Shown piece after piece: positions 8,720 through 17,067 of a stretch of 42,527 nucleotides of DNA. Made by a program: the position numbers and the translations under genes. Each line of letters opens with the position of its first letter. The stretch's first letter is position 1. The notes below the pieces were generated by a model. That model did no database searches and was not told the DNA's origin. It was given only the letters and a program-made list of their open reading frames with translations. Source of the stretch: Aquisalimonas sp. (GTDB taxonomy: Bacteria > Pseudomonadota > Gammaproteobacteria > Nitrococcales > Aquisalimonadaceae); contig SLBZ01000094.1 in NCBI GenBank assembly GCA_007126095.1, positions 1 to 42,527 on the forward strand, given 5' to 3'.

Positions 8720-10408
8720 ATGGCAGACAACAAACGGAGCAAGGCGGTCACGCAGGGTTTCAAGCGCGCCCCCAACCGCGCCATGCTGCGCGCGGTGGGC
8801 TTCAACGATGACGACTTCAACAAGCCGATCGTCGGCGTCGGCAACGCCCACAGCACGATCACGCCCTGCAACGTGGGCATCGGGGCGCTGGCCGAGCGGG
8901 CCGAGACTGCCCTGCGCGACGCCGGCGCCATGCCGCAGAAGTTCGGCACTATCACCATCTCCGACGGCATCTCCATGGGCACCGAGGGCATGAAATACTC
9001 GCTGGTCTCCCGCGAGGTGATCGCCGACTCCATCGAAACGGTGGTAAACGGGCAGAGCATGGATGGCATTCTCGCCACGGGCGGCTGCGACAAAAACATG
9101 CCCGGTGCCATGATTGCGCTCGCCCGCATCAACGTTCCCGGCATCTTCGTCTACGGCGGCACCATCAAGCCCGGTCACTACAAGGGCGAGGATCTCACCA
9201 TCGTCAGCGTGTTCGAGGCGGTGGGCCAGTACTCCGCCGGCAACCTCAGCGACGAGGACCTTGCCGGCGTGGAGAAGAACGCCTGCCCCGGTGCCGGCTC
9301 CTGCGGCGGCATGTTCACCGCCAACACCATGTCCAGCGCCTTCGAGGCCATGGGCATGAGCCTCATGGGCTCATCCACCCAGTCCGCCGAAGACAAGGAG
9401 AAGGGCGATTCCGCCGCGCGCTCCGCGGAAGTGCTGCTGGAGGCCATCCGCGCGGACCGCAAACCGCGCGACATCATGACGCGCAAGGCATTCGAGAACG
9501 CATTCGCGGTGACCATGGCGCTGGGCGGCTCCACCAACGCGGTCCTGCACCTGCTGGCCATCGCCAATGCCGCCGAGGTGGACTTCTCCATCGACGATGT
9601 CGAAGCCATCCGCCGCAAGGTGCCGGTGCTCTGCGACCTGAAACCCTCGGGAACCTACGTCACCAGCCAGTTCCACGCCGTGGGCGGCACCCCGGTGGTG
9701 ATGAAGATGCTGCTGGAAGCGGGACTCATCCACGGCGACTGCCTGACCATCACCGGCCAGACCATCGCCGAGCTGCTGGCGGAGATCCCGGCCACCGCCC
9801 CGGCGGACCAGGACATCATCCGCTCCATGGAGGCGCCGCTGTACAAGCAGGGCCACCTGGCGGTACTCAAGGGCAATCTCGCCGAGGAAGGCGGCGTGGC
9901 CAAGATCACCGGGCTGAAGAAGACGTCCATCACCGGGCCGGCGCGGGTCTTCAACTCCGAAGAGGAGAGCATGGAGGCCATCGTCAACAACGAGATCAAG
10001 GCCGGCGACGTGCTGGTGATCCGTTACGAGGGACCCAAGGGCGGGCCGGGGATGCGCGAGATGCTCTCGCCCACGTCGGCGATCATCGGCGCCGGTCTCG
10101 GCGACGACGTGGGGCTCATCACCGACGGCCGGTTCTCCGGCGGCACCTACGGCATGGTCGTGGGGCATGTAGCCCCGGAGGCCTACGTGGGGGGCACCAT
10201 CGGCCTGGTGGAGGAAGGCGACAGCATCACCATTGATGCCGACCGTAACCTGCTCCAGCTCAACGTCTCCGACGCGGAGCTGGCGGAGCGCCGCAAGCGC
10301 TGGCAGAAGCCGGAACCGCGCTACCGTCGCGGTGTGCTCGCCAAGTACGCCAAGCTGGTCTCCTCGGCGAGCCATGGCGCCGTCACGGACCGCGACCTGG
10401 ACCTGTGA
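8720..10408 (+). CDS. ilvD: Dihydroxy-acid dehydratase
   Basis: Iron-sulfur enzyme of branched-chain amino-acid synthesis: dehydrates 2,3-dihydroxy-isovalerate and -methylvalerate to the 2-oxo acids, and also feeds pantothenate. The protein is 562 aa. Cluster-ligand cysteines are seen as Cys50 (ITPCNVG), Cys123 ([11 protein letters not shown]) and Cys195 ([15 protein letters not shown]); the C-terminal [32 protein letters not shown] motifs are intact. The ATG at 8720 follows GGGAGCGGGAG; the frame is open 28 codons further up without support. It is a single gene, with a large hairpin after its stop. Confidence 0.97.
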   Translation: MADNKRSKAVTQGFKRAPNRAMLRAVGFNDDDFNKPIVGVGNAHSTITPCNVGIGALAERAETALRDAGAMPQKFGTITISDGISMGTEGMKYSLVSREVIADSIETVVNGQSMDGILATGGCDKNMPGAMIALARINVPGIFVYGGTIKPGHYKGEDLTIVSVFEAVGQYSAGNLSDEDLAGVEKNACPGAGSCGGMFTANTMSSAFEAMGMSLMGSSTQSAEDKEKGDSAARSAEVLLEAIRADRKPRDIMTRKAFENAFAVTMALGGSTNAVLHLLAIANAAEVDFSIDDVEAIRRKVPVLCDLKPSGTYVTSQFHAVGGTPVVMKMLLEAGLIHGDCLTITGQTIAELLAEIPATAPADQDIIRSMEAPLYKQGHLAVLKGNLAEEGGVAKITGLKKTSITGPARVFNSEEESMEAIVNNEIKAGDVLVIRYEGPKGGPGMREMLSPTSAIIGAGLGDDVGLITDGRFSGGTYGMVVGHVAPEAYVGGTIGLVEEGDSITIDADRNLLQLNVSDAELAERRKRWQKPEPRYRRGVLAKYAKLVSSASHGAVTDRDLDL

Positions 10409-10418
10409 ACGTTCCGGC

Positions 10419-10460
10419 GCTGCAGGCCGCCGCGGGGATCAATCCCCGGCGGCCTGCAGC
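10419..10460. terminator. Bidirectional hairpin between ilvD and a small convergent gene
   Basis: Arms GCTGCAGGCCGCC (10419-10431) and GGCGGCCTGCAGC (10448-10460) are perfectly complementary, with an inner stem GGGGAT/ATCCCC (10434-10447) and a 2-base bulge. The stop codon (10439-10441) and last seven codons of the minus-strand gene lie inside the stem. It starts ten bases after the ilvD stop. No T-tract follows on either side, so termination strength is uncertain. Confidence 0.55.
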
Positions 10461-10705
10461 TTCCGGTAACCGGCCTCGGTGATCAGCACCACGTTCACCG
10501 TCGTCGGATAGATCACACCCGCCTCGCGCCACCGGGCGATGGCCTCCGGCGCCTCCCCGGCCGCCAGGTAGAAGTAGTGTTCTCCCTCCTGCAGCCCCGC
10601 ACACCGTTTGAAGAGCCGGAATGTGCTGCCCTTGGGCAAACCGTTCAGCGCGTCCAGCTGACGGAAGCTCAGGGTGTTGCAGCCGTTGTAGCGGATGAAG
10701 TCCAT
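10439..10705 (-). CDS. Small ORF6N/KilA-N-like DNA-binding domain protein
   Basis: An 88 aa protein beginning MDFIRYNGCNTLSFRQLD. The layout, a short beta-hairpin start, a helix containing LDALNGLPKGSTFRLFKRC, then EGEHYFYL and a C-terminal VNVVLITEAGYRKL, matches the ORF6N/Rha-like antirepressor domain usually found at the N-terminus of phage anti-repressors. Here the domain stands alone, with no other phage gene nearby, so it is either a domesticated remnant or a small chromosomal regulator. The frame stays open upstream through a palindromic repeat, so the ATG at 10705 is preferred, although its ribosome-binding site is poor. The domain assignment is from pattern recognition only. Confidence 0.55.
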   Translation of the reverse strand: MDFIRYNGCNTLSFRQLDALNGLPKGSTFRLFKRCAGLQEGEHYFYLAAGEAPEAIARWREAGVIYPTTVNVVLITEAGYRKLQAAGD

Positions 10706-10745
10706 GGCCCGGGACAATACCACGTGGCGCGGTTGCTGATGATGG

Positions 10746-10767
10746 TGGCGGACCTGAAGGCCCGCCA
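10746..10767. repeat. REP-like palindrome, copy 1
   Basis: Stem TGGCGGACC / GGCCCGCCA with one mismatch around a TGAA loop. It closely resembles the palindrome at 10865-10884 (same GGCGGAYC-TGAA core, same orientation), which points to a repeated intergenic element rather than a chance hairpin. Confidence 0.5.
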
Positions 10768-10864
10768 TACGCCGTACCGCCGCGCATGGCAAAGGCGTCG
10801 GGCAGATATTCAAGTCTACCGCTTTGGGCGAAGAGCAGCCATACGGACCGGCTTCTCCGATAAC

Positions 10865-10884
10865 GGCGGATCTGAAGATCCGCC
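10865..10884. repeat. REP-like palindrome, copy 2
   Basis: Perfect 8-bp stem GGCGGATC / GATCCGCC around a TGAA loop, flanked downstream by CCTGCGGCCCTACG. Palindromes of this type are common extragenic repeats in gammaproteobacterial genomes. It lies between the tRNA-Gln terminator and the small ORF6N-like gene; there is no T-tract. Confidence 0.5.
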
Positions 10885-10943
10885 CTGCGGCCCTACGGTT
10901 GGCCTTGGTTCGCAGGGCGCCGTGGAGGTGCCAGGTGTCGAAC

Positions 10944-10973
10944 AAAAAAAGGGCCCCGTAAAGGGGCCCTTTT
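10944..10973 (-). terminator. Intrinsic terminator after tRNA-Gln
   Basis: Perfect 7-bp stem GGGCCCC/GGGGCCC (10951-10957 and 10963-10969) with a 5-base loop. Read on the minus strand it is followed by seven T residues, so it should end the rplM-rpsI-tRNA transcript. Read on the plus strand it has four T residues and could also work weakly in that direction. Confidence 0.85.
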
Positions 10974-10979
10974 CGCTGT

Positions 10980-11053
10980 TGGCTGGGGGACCAGGATTCG
11001 AACCTGGGTTGACGGAGTCAGAGTCCGTAGTCCTACCGCTAGACGATCCCCCA
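10980..11053 (-). tRNA. tRNA-Gln (anticodon CTG)
   Basis: A 74-base gene with the CCA encoded. Acceptor stem TGGGGGA/TCCCCCA with discriminator G, D-arm with AGCGGTAG, anticodon stem ACGGA/TCCGT around loop CTCTGAC (anticodon CTG, reads CAG), and T-arm CCAGG TTCGAAT CCTGG. It closely resembles E. coli tRNA-Gln. It begins 17 bases after the rpsI stop and is followed at once by a terminator, so it is probably processed from the ribosomal protein transcript. Confidence 0.96.
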
Positions 11054-11070
11054 ATAAACAGGTCTCGCGA

Positions 11071-11463
11071 TCAGCGCTTGCTGTACTGCGTGGCGCGGCG
11101 GGCCTTGTGCAGGCCGATCTTCTTCCGCTCCACCATACGGCTGTCACGCGTGACGAAGCCGGCCTTGCGCAGCGGGCCGCGCAGCTCTTCGTCGTAGTTG
11201 ATCAGCGCACGGGTCAGCCCGTGGCGCACGGCGCCGGCCTGACCACTCCCGCCGCCGCCGGCGACAGTCACGTTGATGTCGAACTTGTCCAGGGCGTCCA
11301 CGAGTTCCAGCGGCTGACGCACCACCATCTGGGCGGTTTCGCGGCCGAAATACTCTTCCAGCGTGCGCCCGTTGACGCGAATCTCACCGCTGCCGCGACG
11401 CAGGAACACCCGTGCCCGCGAGGTCTTGCGGCGACCGGTTCCGTAATACTGCTCTTCTGCCAT
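11071..11463 (-). CDS. rpsI: 30S ribosomal protein S9
   Basis: Small-subunit ribosomal protein of 130 aa whose C-terminal tail reaches the P site and contacts initiator/peptidyl tRNA. The sequence has the S9 hallmarks [37 protein letters not shown] and the basic tail ending QYSKR. It lies 33 bases after rplM in the conserved rplM-rpsI operon, followed by tRNA-Gln. Confidence 0.98.
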   Translation of the reverse strand: MAEEQYYGTGRRKTSRARVFLRRGSGEIRVNGRTLEEYFGRETAQMVVRQPLELVDALDKFDINVTVAGGGGSGQAGAVRHGLTRALINYDEELRGPLRKAGFVTRDSRMVERKKIGLHKARRATQYSKR

Positions 11464-11496
11464 TGCCGTTCCCGTCCGATCGTTGGTTCCGCGGGC

Positions 11497-11925
11497 TTAA
11501 AGCTCCAGCGGCTTGGGCTGCTGCGCGTTATGCCGGTGCTCCGGACCCGCGTAGACCTTCAGTTTCTTGGCCATCGCGCGGCCCAGGCGGTTGCGCGGGA
11601 GCATGCCCTTGACCGCGATTTCCACCACGGACTCCGGTTTCTCGCCGTGCTGCTTTTCGAACGTCCTGCTGCGCAGGTTGCCCGGAAAACCGGTATGGCG
11701 GTAGTACATCTTGTCGGTGGCCTTGTTGCCGGTCACCTTGATCTTGTCGGCATTGACCACAACGATGTAGTCGCCGGTGTCCACGTGCGGCGTGTACTCC
11801 GGCTTATGCTTGCCGCGCAGGCGCCGGGCCACTTCGGTGGCAAGGCGGCCAAGGGTTTTGCCGTCGGCATCCACGACAAACCAGTCGCGTTCAACTTCAG
11901 CCGGTTTCGCGCTAAAGGTCTTCAT
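11497..11925 (-). CDS. rplM: 50S ribosomal protein L13
   Basis: Early-assembly large-subunit protein of 142 aa, the same length as in E. coli, starting [20 protein letters not shown] and containing the signature [21 protein letters not shown]. The ATG at 11925 is chosen over a GTG two codons upstream because of length and the GGAG nine bases before it. In E. coli L13 represses its own mRNA through the 5' leader; the short leader here carries a possible stem (11941-11967). Confidence 0.98.
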   Translation of the reverse strand: MKTFSAKPAEVERDWFVVDADGKTLGRLATEVARRLRGKHKPEYTPHVDTGDYIVVVNADKIKVTGNKATDKMYYRHTGFPGNLRSRTFEKQHGEKPESVVEIAVKGMLPRNRLGRAMAKKLKVYAGPEHRHNAQQPKPLEL

Positions 11926-11969
11926 GCACACTCACTCCGAGCGCCGTCGTCCTGTTAAGAAGGGCGCAG

Positions 11970-11998
11970 ATAGTAACCAAATCCCCCGACGGGTTCAA
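11970..11998 (-). promoter_or_regulatory. Predicted sigma-70 promoter of rplM-rpsI-tRNA-Gln
   Basis: Minus-strand -35 TTGAAC (11993-11998), 17-base spacer, -10 TACTAT (11970-11975). Transcription would start near 11963, giving a leader of roughly 38 bases that contains a GCGCC/GGCGC stem (11941-11967), a candidate for L13 autoregulation. Confidence 0.55.
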
Positions 11999-12019
11999 GC
12001 CGCGAATTGCACGCGCCGG

Positions 12020-12340
12020 TCAGTCGGGGTCGACAAGCAGTCTGGAAACGATCTCGCCACTGCCCAGATGGCGGTCAACGATCTCGTCCAGGTCCTCCCG
12101 GTCGACGTAGGTGTACCACGTCGCCTCGGGGTAGATCACGATGACCGGCCCGTCACTGCAGCGACCCAGGCAACCCGAGCCGCTCACACGCACCTGGCCG
12201 GCGCCGTTCATGCCCTGCTCACGCACCCGGTCCTTGAGATAACCGCGGGCGTCATCAGCGCCACCATCGGCCGCGCAGCAGTCCTTGCCCGGTTCGCGGC
12301 TGTTGGTACAGACAAACACGTGGCGTTGATAGTAACCCAT
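12020..12340 (-). CDS. Thioredoxin-fold [2Fe-2S] ferredoxin
   Basis: A 106 aa protein of the (2Fe-2S) ferredoxin, thioredoxin-like family. Candidate cluster ligands are Cys11, Cys21 or Cys22, Cys57 (SGCLGRC) and Cys61, the expected spacing; the fold ends with the PEATWYTYVDREDLDEIVDRHL segment. Homologues are small soluble electron carriers of undefined partner. The start is the ATG of MGYYQRHVFVCTN; the frame is open upstream but without homology. It sits between rplM and speD, 25 bases from the speD stop, and may be read with speD. Confidence 0.88.
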   Translation of the reverse strand: MGYYQRHVFVCTNSREPGKDCCAADGGADDARGYLKDRVREQGMNGAGQVRVSGSGCLGRCSDGPVIVIYPEATWYTYVDREDLDEIVDRHLGSGEIVSRLLVDPD

Positions 12341-12365
12341 TATCCCCTCGCACGCTGTGACCGCA

Positions 12366-13232
12366 TCAGCGGAACTCGAGCCCAAGGGAGACTTCCTGCC
12401 CGGGCTGCAGGTTGCGGCCATAGAAGATCTCGGCCATCTCACGGCGCAGCTGCATGCGGATCTGCTGCCGGTCTTCCTCGGAGAAGTCCGCCGCCGACTC
12501 CCCGAACAGGTAATTCGAGAGCTTCGGCTCCTTGAGCAGCATCTTGGTGTGGAACATGTGTTCCTGATAGACGTTCACGTCGATCAGATGATACTGCGCC
12601 TTGGTGTCGTCCGAGAGATAGTTCTGGATCGAATTGATCTCGTGATCGATGAAGTGCTTGTGCCCTTCCACGTCGCGCGTGAAACCGCGCACCCGGTAAT
12701 CCATCGTCACGATATCGGAATCGAACGAGTGGATCAGGAAGTTCAGCGCCTTCAGCGGTGAGATCACGCCGCAGGTGGAGACATCGATGTCCGCCCGGAA
12801 GGTGCTGATGCCGTGATCCGGATGGGTCTCCGGGTACGTGTGCACCGTGATATGGCTCTTGTCCAGGTGCGCGAGCACCGTGTCCGGCAGGGGCCCCGGG
12901 GCCGCACTGCCCACTTCGGCGCCCTCGATCTCCTCTTCCTCGGAGATGAGCAGGGTCACGCTGGCACCCTGGGGCTCGTAATCCTGGCGCGCGATGTTGA
13001 GAATGTTTGCGCCGATGATATTCGCCACCTGGGTCAGAATCTGGGTCAGCCGTTCGGCGTTGTAGACCTCGTCGATATACTCGATATACCGCTGCCGCTG
13101 CTGGGCATCCCGCGCATAACAGATATCGTAGATATTAAAGCTGAGCGATTTCGTCAGGTTGTTGAAACCGTGCAGCCTCAGGGAATCCGACTGGACCAAG
13201 AGCCCGTCCTCCGAAACATGGTCGAGAGGCAT
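12366..13232 (-). CDS. speD: S-adenosylmethionine decarboxylase proenzyme (class 1A, SpeD)
   Basis: Makes decarboxylated SAM, the aminopropyl donor for spermidine. The 288 aa proenzyme is cut between Lys125 and Ser126 in [15 protein letters not shown]; Ser126 becomes the pyruvoyl group. Blocks [61 protein letters not shown] and [13 protein letters not shown] are near-identical to E. coli SpeD (264 aa), so this is the Gram-negative form. The N-terminus is about 15 residues longer than usual; a TTG at 13199 with GGAGG eight bases upstream is an attractive alternative start. It lies between the ferredoxin and yhfA-type gene, as near vfr in Pseudomonas. Confidence 0.96.
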   Translation of the reverse strand: MPLDHVSEDGLLVQSDSLRLHGFNNLTKSLSFNIYDICYARDAQQRQRYIEYIDEVYNAERLTQILTQVANIIGANILNIARQDYEPQGASVTLLISEEEEIEGAEVGSAAPGPLPDTVLAHLDKSHITVHTYPETHPDHGISTFRADIDVSTCGVISPLKALNFLIHSFDSDIVTMDYRVRGFTRDVEGHKHFIDHEINSIQNYLSDDTKAQYHLIDVNVYQEHMFHTKMLLKEPKLSNYLFGESAADFSEEDRQQIRMQLRREMAEIFYGRNLQPGQEVSLGLEFR

Positions 13233-13293
13233 CCCGCGGGACGTCTTCCTGAATTTCCGGGCAGCCGCGAAGGCCGCCCCCGATTCTCTTCCG

Positions 13294-13710
13294 TCAGGTC
13301 TCGACGACCTCGTAATCGTGGGAGAGTTCCGCCACCTGGGCGAGCATGATGGACGCGGAGCAGTACTTCTCGGCCGACAGGTCCACCGCGCGCCGCACCG
13401 CGGCATCCTTCAGCCCGTCGCCACTGACCCGGTAGTGCATGTGGATACGCGTGAACACTTTGGGCGGCGTTTCGGCACGCTCCGCCTCGATCTCCACGAC
13501 GCAGTCGCTGACAGGGTGGCGGCCACGCTGCAGGATGTGCACCACATCGAACGCGCTGCAGCCGCCAAGCCCCAGCAGCAACATTTCCATGGGCCGCACG
13601 CCGGAATCCTGGCCACCGAAGTCCGGCGGACCATCCATGCGCACCGTATGGCCACTGCCGGCCGTTCCCTCGAAGGCCGCGTCGCCGACCCACTTTACCG
13701 TTGCCCGCAT
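13294..13710 (-). CDS. yhfA: OsmC family protein, YhfA type
   Basis: OsmC-like thiol protein of 138 aa. The two conserved cysteines of the OsmC/Ohr superfamily are Cys51 ([11 protein letters not shown]) and Cys117 ([14 protein letters not shown]); superfamily members reduce organic peroxides, but the YhfA branch itself lacks a proven substrate. It is divergent from crp, as in E. coli where yhfA neighbours crp, and has a well-formed promoter in the shared region. The ATG at 13710 fits the E. coli protein start; the longer frame upstream has no support. Confidence 0.92.
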   Translation of the reverse strand: MRATVKWVGDAAFEGTAGSGHTVRMDGPPDFGGQDSGVRPMEMLLLGLGGCSAFDVVHILQRGRHPVSDCVVEIEAERAETPPKVFTRIHMHYRVSGDGLKDAAVRRAVDLSAEKYCSASIMLAQVAELSHDYEVVET

Positions 13711-13761
13711 GGGCCTGCTCCTGTCCCGCTTTCTTGTGCGCGCCGCGCGCGTGGCCGCGGC

Positions 13762-13790
13762 ATTATAGACACATGACCCGGATGGGTAAA
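13762..13790 (-). promoter_or_regulatory. Predicted sigma-70 promoter of the yhfA-type gene
   Basis: Minus-strand -10 TATAAT (13762-13767, perfect consensus), 17-base spacer, -35 TTTACC (13785-13790). It lies about 50 bases upstream of the ATG at 13710. Confidence 0.65.
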
Positions 13791-13827
13791 ACGCCCGTGG
13801 GGACGCAGAGTTGGGTGGTCGAGGGGG

Positions 13828-13855
13828 TTGGTGATGCGGCCTGGTCCGGTATACT
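13828..13855 (+). promoter_or_regulatory. Predicted sigma-70 promoter of crp
   Basis: -35 TTGGTG (13828-13833), 16-base spacer, -10 TATACT (13850-13855). About 75 bases lie between the -10 box and the crp ATG, a leader long enough for regulation. No clear CRP site was found in the shared region. Confidence 0.5.
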
Positions 13856-13930
13856 CGGGTCCGATGGGGGGAATGACAGCCAGGGATGTGCTCCGTGGCC
13901 GCCCCGGACGCAACACGCAAAGGTGCATGC

Positions 13931-14569
13931 ATGAGCGCGGCTGATCCCATGAGAAAAACAAACTGGTCGATCGATAACCTACTACGGCACTGCCATCGGC
14001 GCCGCTACCCGAGCAAGACCGGAATCATCTACGCGGGCGATCAACCGGACGCGCTGTACTACATCACGGAAGGTTCCGTGAGCGTCGTGATCGAGGACGA
14101 GAACGGGCACGAGATCGTCCTGGCCTACCTGAACGCGGGCGACTTCTTCGGCGAGCTGGGCCTGTTCGGCCAGGAAACCACCCGCAGCGCCTGGGTTCGG
14201 ACCCGCACCCCCTGCGAAGTGGCGGAGATCAGCTACGCCCGCTTCCACCAGGTCGCCGCGGAAGACCCCGAGATCGTCTTTTTTCTGGCCGGGCAAATGG
14301 CCGAACGGCTACGGCGCACCAGCCGCAAGGTGGGTGATCTCGCTTTCCTGGATGTCACCGGCCGGGTTGCGCGGACGCTCCTCGATCTGTGCCGGGAGCC
14401 CGACGCCATGACCCACCCGGACGGCATGCAGATCCGCATCACCCGACAGGAGCTCGGGCGGATCGTGGGCTGTTCGCGGGAGATGGTGGGCCGGGTGCTG
14501 AAGGATCTGGAGGAGCGGGAGCTGATCTCCGTGTCCGGCAAGACCATGGTCGTGTTCAACACCCGCTGA
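13931..14569 (+). CDS. crp: CRP/Vfr family cyclic-AMP receptor transcription factor
   Basis: Global regulator of 212 aa. The cyclic-nucleotide domain (about residues 20-120) has the phosphate-binding cassette [20 protein letters not shown], with the Glu and the Arg-Ser pair that contact cAMP in E. coli CRP. The C-terminal helix-turn-helix reads [24 protein letters not shown], almost the same recognition helix as CRP/Vfr, so it should bind TGTGA-type sites. I use the ATG at 13931; MRKTNWSI six codons later is possible. It is convergent with trpC (19 bases apart) and divergent from yhfA. The trpGDC-vfr-osmC-speD order is shared with Pseudomonas. Confidence 0.93.
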   Translation: MSAADPMRKTNWSIDNLLRHCHRRRYPSKTGIIYAGDQPDALYYITEGSVSVVIEDENGHEIVLAYLNAGDFFGELGLFGQETTRSAWVRTRTPCEVAEISYARFHQVAAEDPEIVFFLAGQMAERLRRTSRKVGDLAFLDVTGRVARTLLDLCREPDAMTHPDGMQIRITRQELGRIVGCSREMVGRVLKDLEERELISVSGKTMVVFNTR

Positions 14570-14588
14570 CCCCGGGCGGGGGGCGGGC

Positions 14589-15386
14589 CTACCGGAACAT
14601 CGCGTGAAGCCGTTCGCCGGGGTCGCTGGCCCGCATGAACGCTTCACCGATGAGAAAGCCATGCACGCCCTGCTCGTGCATGTACTCGATCTCTTCCCGG
14701 GTGCTGAACCCGCTTTCCGTGACCAGAAAAGTCCCTGCCGGCACCCGCTCCAACAGGCGGACCGTCGTCTGCAGGTCGGTCTCGAAGGTATGCAGGTCGC
14801 GGTTGTTGATCCCGAGCAGTTCCGGCTCCAGTACCAGGGCGCGCTCCAGTTCCTCGGCCGTGTGCACCTCCACCAGCACGTCCATGCCAATGCTGCGGGC
14901 GAGACGGTAGAGTTCCTCCAGCCGCGCGTCGCTGAGCGCGGCGACAATGAGCAGGATGCAGTCGGCACCCAGCACCCGGGACTCCCACACCTGGAAGGGG
15001 TCGATGATGAAGTCCTTGCGCAGCACCGGGAGCTCGCAGGCGGCGCGGGCAATCCGCAGATCGAGGTTATGCCCCTTGAAGAAGTCCTGGTCGGTGAGCA
15101 CGGACAGGCAGGTGGCACCACCGGCCGCGTAACTCCTGGCAATGGCCTCGGGATCGAACCCTTCGCGGATCAGCCCCTTGCTCGGGGATGCCTTCTTGAT
15201 CTCGGCGATCACGCCGGCACGCCCGGCGCGCGCCTCGGCGCGCAGGGCGCGCAGAAAGCCGCGGGGCTCCGCGCCGACGCCCGCCTCGTGACGAAGGCTC
15301 TGCACGTCCATGGCCTGGCTGTTGCTCGCTACCTCTTCGGCCTTGCGCTGCAGGATCCGCTTGAGAACATCCGGTGTGTCGCTCAT
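14589..15386 (-). CDS. trpC: Indole-3-glycerol phosphate synthase
   Basis: Fourth step of tryptophan synthesis, closing the indole ring from CdRP. It is a monofunctional TIM-barrel enzyme of 265 aa without a fused TrpF. The motifs IAEIKKASPSKGLI, LRKDFIIDPFQVWE, LGINNRDL and LVTESGF carry the usual lysines and the phosphate-binding residues. The ATG at 15386 follows AGGGTGA. Last gene of the trpEGDC run, 30 bases after trpD. Confidence 0.97.
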   Translation of the reverse strand: MSDTPDVLKRILQRKAEEVASNSQAMDVQSLRHEAGVGAEPRGFLRALRAEARAGRAGVIAEIKKASPSKGLIREGFDPEAIARSYAAGGATCLSVLTDQDFFKGHNLDLRIARAACELPVLRKDFIIDPFQVWESRVLGADCILLIVAALSDARLEELYRLARSIGMDVLVEVHTAEELERALVLEPELLGINNRDLHTFETDLQTTVRLLERVPAGTFLVTESGFSTREEIEYMHEQGVHGFLIGEAFMRASDPGERLHAMFR

Positions 15387-15416
15387 CAATTCACCCTGTG
15401 CTGTATCGATACAGAC

Positions 15417-16436
15417 TCAGTCCACCCGGCGGGTGAACGCCACGAAATCATTCAGCCGGTCGGCCGCCGCACCACTGGAGAGGATGGCCCGGGCCTGCTC
15501 CACCCCGGCTTCCAGGGTCTCGGCGAGCTCCGCCGCGTAGATCGCTGCGCCCGCGTTCATGGCAATGAGGTCGGCGACCGGGCCGGACTCACCGGCAAAC
15601 GCCCGCTGTATCATCGCCAGGCTGCCGGCGGCATCACTCACCCGCACCGACTCCAGCGGCGCGCGCTCCAGCCCAAAGTCCTCCGGCGCGATGGTGTACT
15701 CCGTGACCGTGTCACCGTCCGCCTCGGCCACCCGTGTCGGCGCGGCGATGCTGATCTCGTCCAGGCCGTCCTCGGCGTTCACCACCAACACCCGCTCGCT
15801 GCCGAGCTGCAGCAGCACTTCGGCCAGCGGCCGCACCCACTCGGGTGCGTAGACCCCCAGCAGCTGGTGCGGGGCGCCCGCGGGATTGGTGAGCGGGCCG
15901 AGGACGTTGAACAGGGTGCGCACTCCCATCTCGCGGCGCGGCCCGACCGCGTACTTCATGGCCGAGTGGTGCGCCGGGGCAAACAGAAAGCCCACGCCGA
16001 CCGTTTCGATGCAGCGGGCGACCTGCTCGGGGCTCAGGTCCAGATTGGCGCCCGCCGCCTCCAGCAGATCCGCGCTGCCCGAGGCGCTGGAGACGGAGCG
16101 GTTGCCGTGCTTGGCCACGCGCCCGCCGCCGGCTGCCACCACGAACGCGGTTGCCGTGGAGACGTTGAAGGTGCCGGCGGCATCGCCACCCGTCCCGCAG
16201 GTATCCACCAGGTGCTCGGTCTCCACGTCCACGTGGGTGGCCAGACCCCGCATCACGCCCGCCGCAGCGGCAATCTCGTCGATGGTCTCGCCCTTCATGC
16301 GCAGGCCGATGAGAAACCCGCCGATCTGCGCCTGGGTGGCCTCGCCGGTCATGATCAGGCGCATGACGTCGGTCATTTCGTCGCGGCTCAGGTCTCGCCG
16401 CTCGGTCACCGCGCGCAGGGCTTCTTTCATGTCCAT
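15417..16436 (-). CDS. trpD: Anthranilate phosphoribosyltransferase
   Basis: Transfers phosphoribose from PRPP to anthranilate. The protein is 339 aa with the PRPP-binding motif [18 protein letters not shown] and [19 protein letters not shown], plus [12 protein letters not shown] further on. A GAGGAG ribosome-binding site precedes the ATG. It lies 18 bases after trpG and 30 before trpC in one operon. Confidence 0.97.
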   Translation of the reverse strand: MDMKEALRAVTERRDLSRDEMTDVMRLIMTGEATQAQIGGFLIGLRMKGETIDEIAAAAGVMRGLATHVDVETEHLVDTCGTGGDAAGTFNVSTATAFVVAAGGGRVAKHGNRSVSSASGSADLLEAAGANLDLSPEQVARCIETVGVGFLFAPAHHSAMKYAVGPRREMGVRTLFNVLGPLTNPAGAPHQLLGVYAPEWVRPLAEVLLQLGSERVLVVNAEDGLDEISIAAPTRVAEADGDTVTEYTIAPEDFGLERAPLESVRVSDAAGSLAMIQRAFAGESGPVADLIAMNAGAAIYAAELAETLEAGVEQARAILSSGAAADRLNDFVAFTRRVD

Positions 16437-16454
16437 GTTCCGCGCTCCTCGGGC

Positions 16455-17057
16455 TCAGGCGGCCTTGCCGCCAGGGGATGTACGGTCCAGGAAATTACGC
16501 AGCAGCGCATGTCCGTCGGCCGTGAGAATGGACTCCGGGTGGAACTGCACGCCTTCCACGTCCAGGCTCCGGTGGCGCAGCCCCATGATCTCCTCCATGG
16601 AGCCGTCCGGGTTCTCGGTCCACGCGGTCACCTCGAGGCAGTCGGGCAGCCGGTGCTGATCCACCACCAGGGAATGGTAGCGTGTTGCCGTCATCGGGTT
16701 GCTCAGCCCCCGGAACACGCCCAGATCGCGGTGATGCACGGCCGACGTCTTGCCGTGCATCACCTGGCCGGCATGCACCACATGCCCGCCGAAGGCCTGG
16801 CCGATGGCCTGGTGGCCAAGGCACACACCCAGCAACGGGATGCGACCGGCGAAACGCTCCACCACCGCCAGGGAGATCCCCGCTTCGTTGGGCGTGCACG
16901 GCCCGGGCGAGAGCACGATCTGATCCGGCGCCAGCGCCTCGATGGTCTCCAGATCCACGGCATCGTTGCGGTAGACGCACACCTCGGCACCCAGCTCACC
17001 CAGGTACTGCACCAGGTTGTAGGTAAAGGAGTCGTAATTGTCGATCATCAGCAGCAT
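16455..17057 (-). CDS. trpG: Anthranilate synthase glutamine amidotransferase subunit
   Basis: Class I glutamine amidotransferase of 200 aa supplying ammonia to TrpE. The catalytic triad is visible as Cys79 in [17 protein letters not shown] and His173/Glu175 in VQFHPES. The start [19 protein letters not shown] is typical. In many gammaproteobacteria this subunit also serves PabB for folate synthesis; no pabB is in the window, so dual use is only possible. It starts ten bases after trpE. Confidence 0.96.
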   Translation of the reverse strand: MLLMIDNYDSFTYNLVQYLGELGAEVCVYRNDAVDLETIEALAPDQIVLSPGPCTPNEAGISLAVVERFAGRIPLLGVCLGHQAIGQAFGGHVVHAGQVMHGKTSAVHHRDLGVFRGLSNPMTATRYHSLVVDQHRLPDCLEVTAWTENPDGSMEEIMGLRHRSLDVEGVQFHPESILTADGHALLRNFLDRTSPGGKAA

Positions 17058-17067
17058 GACCGTCTCC

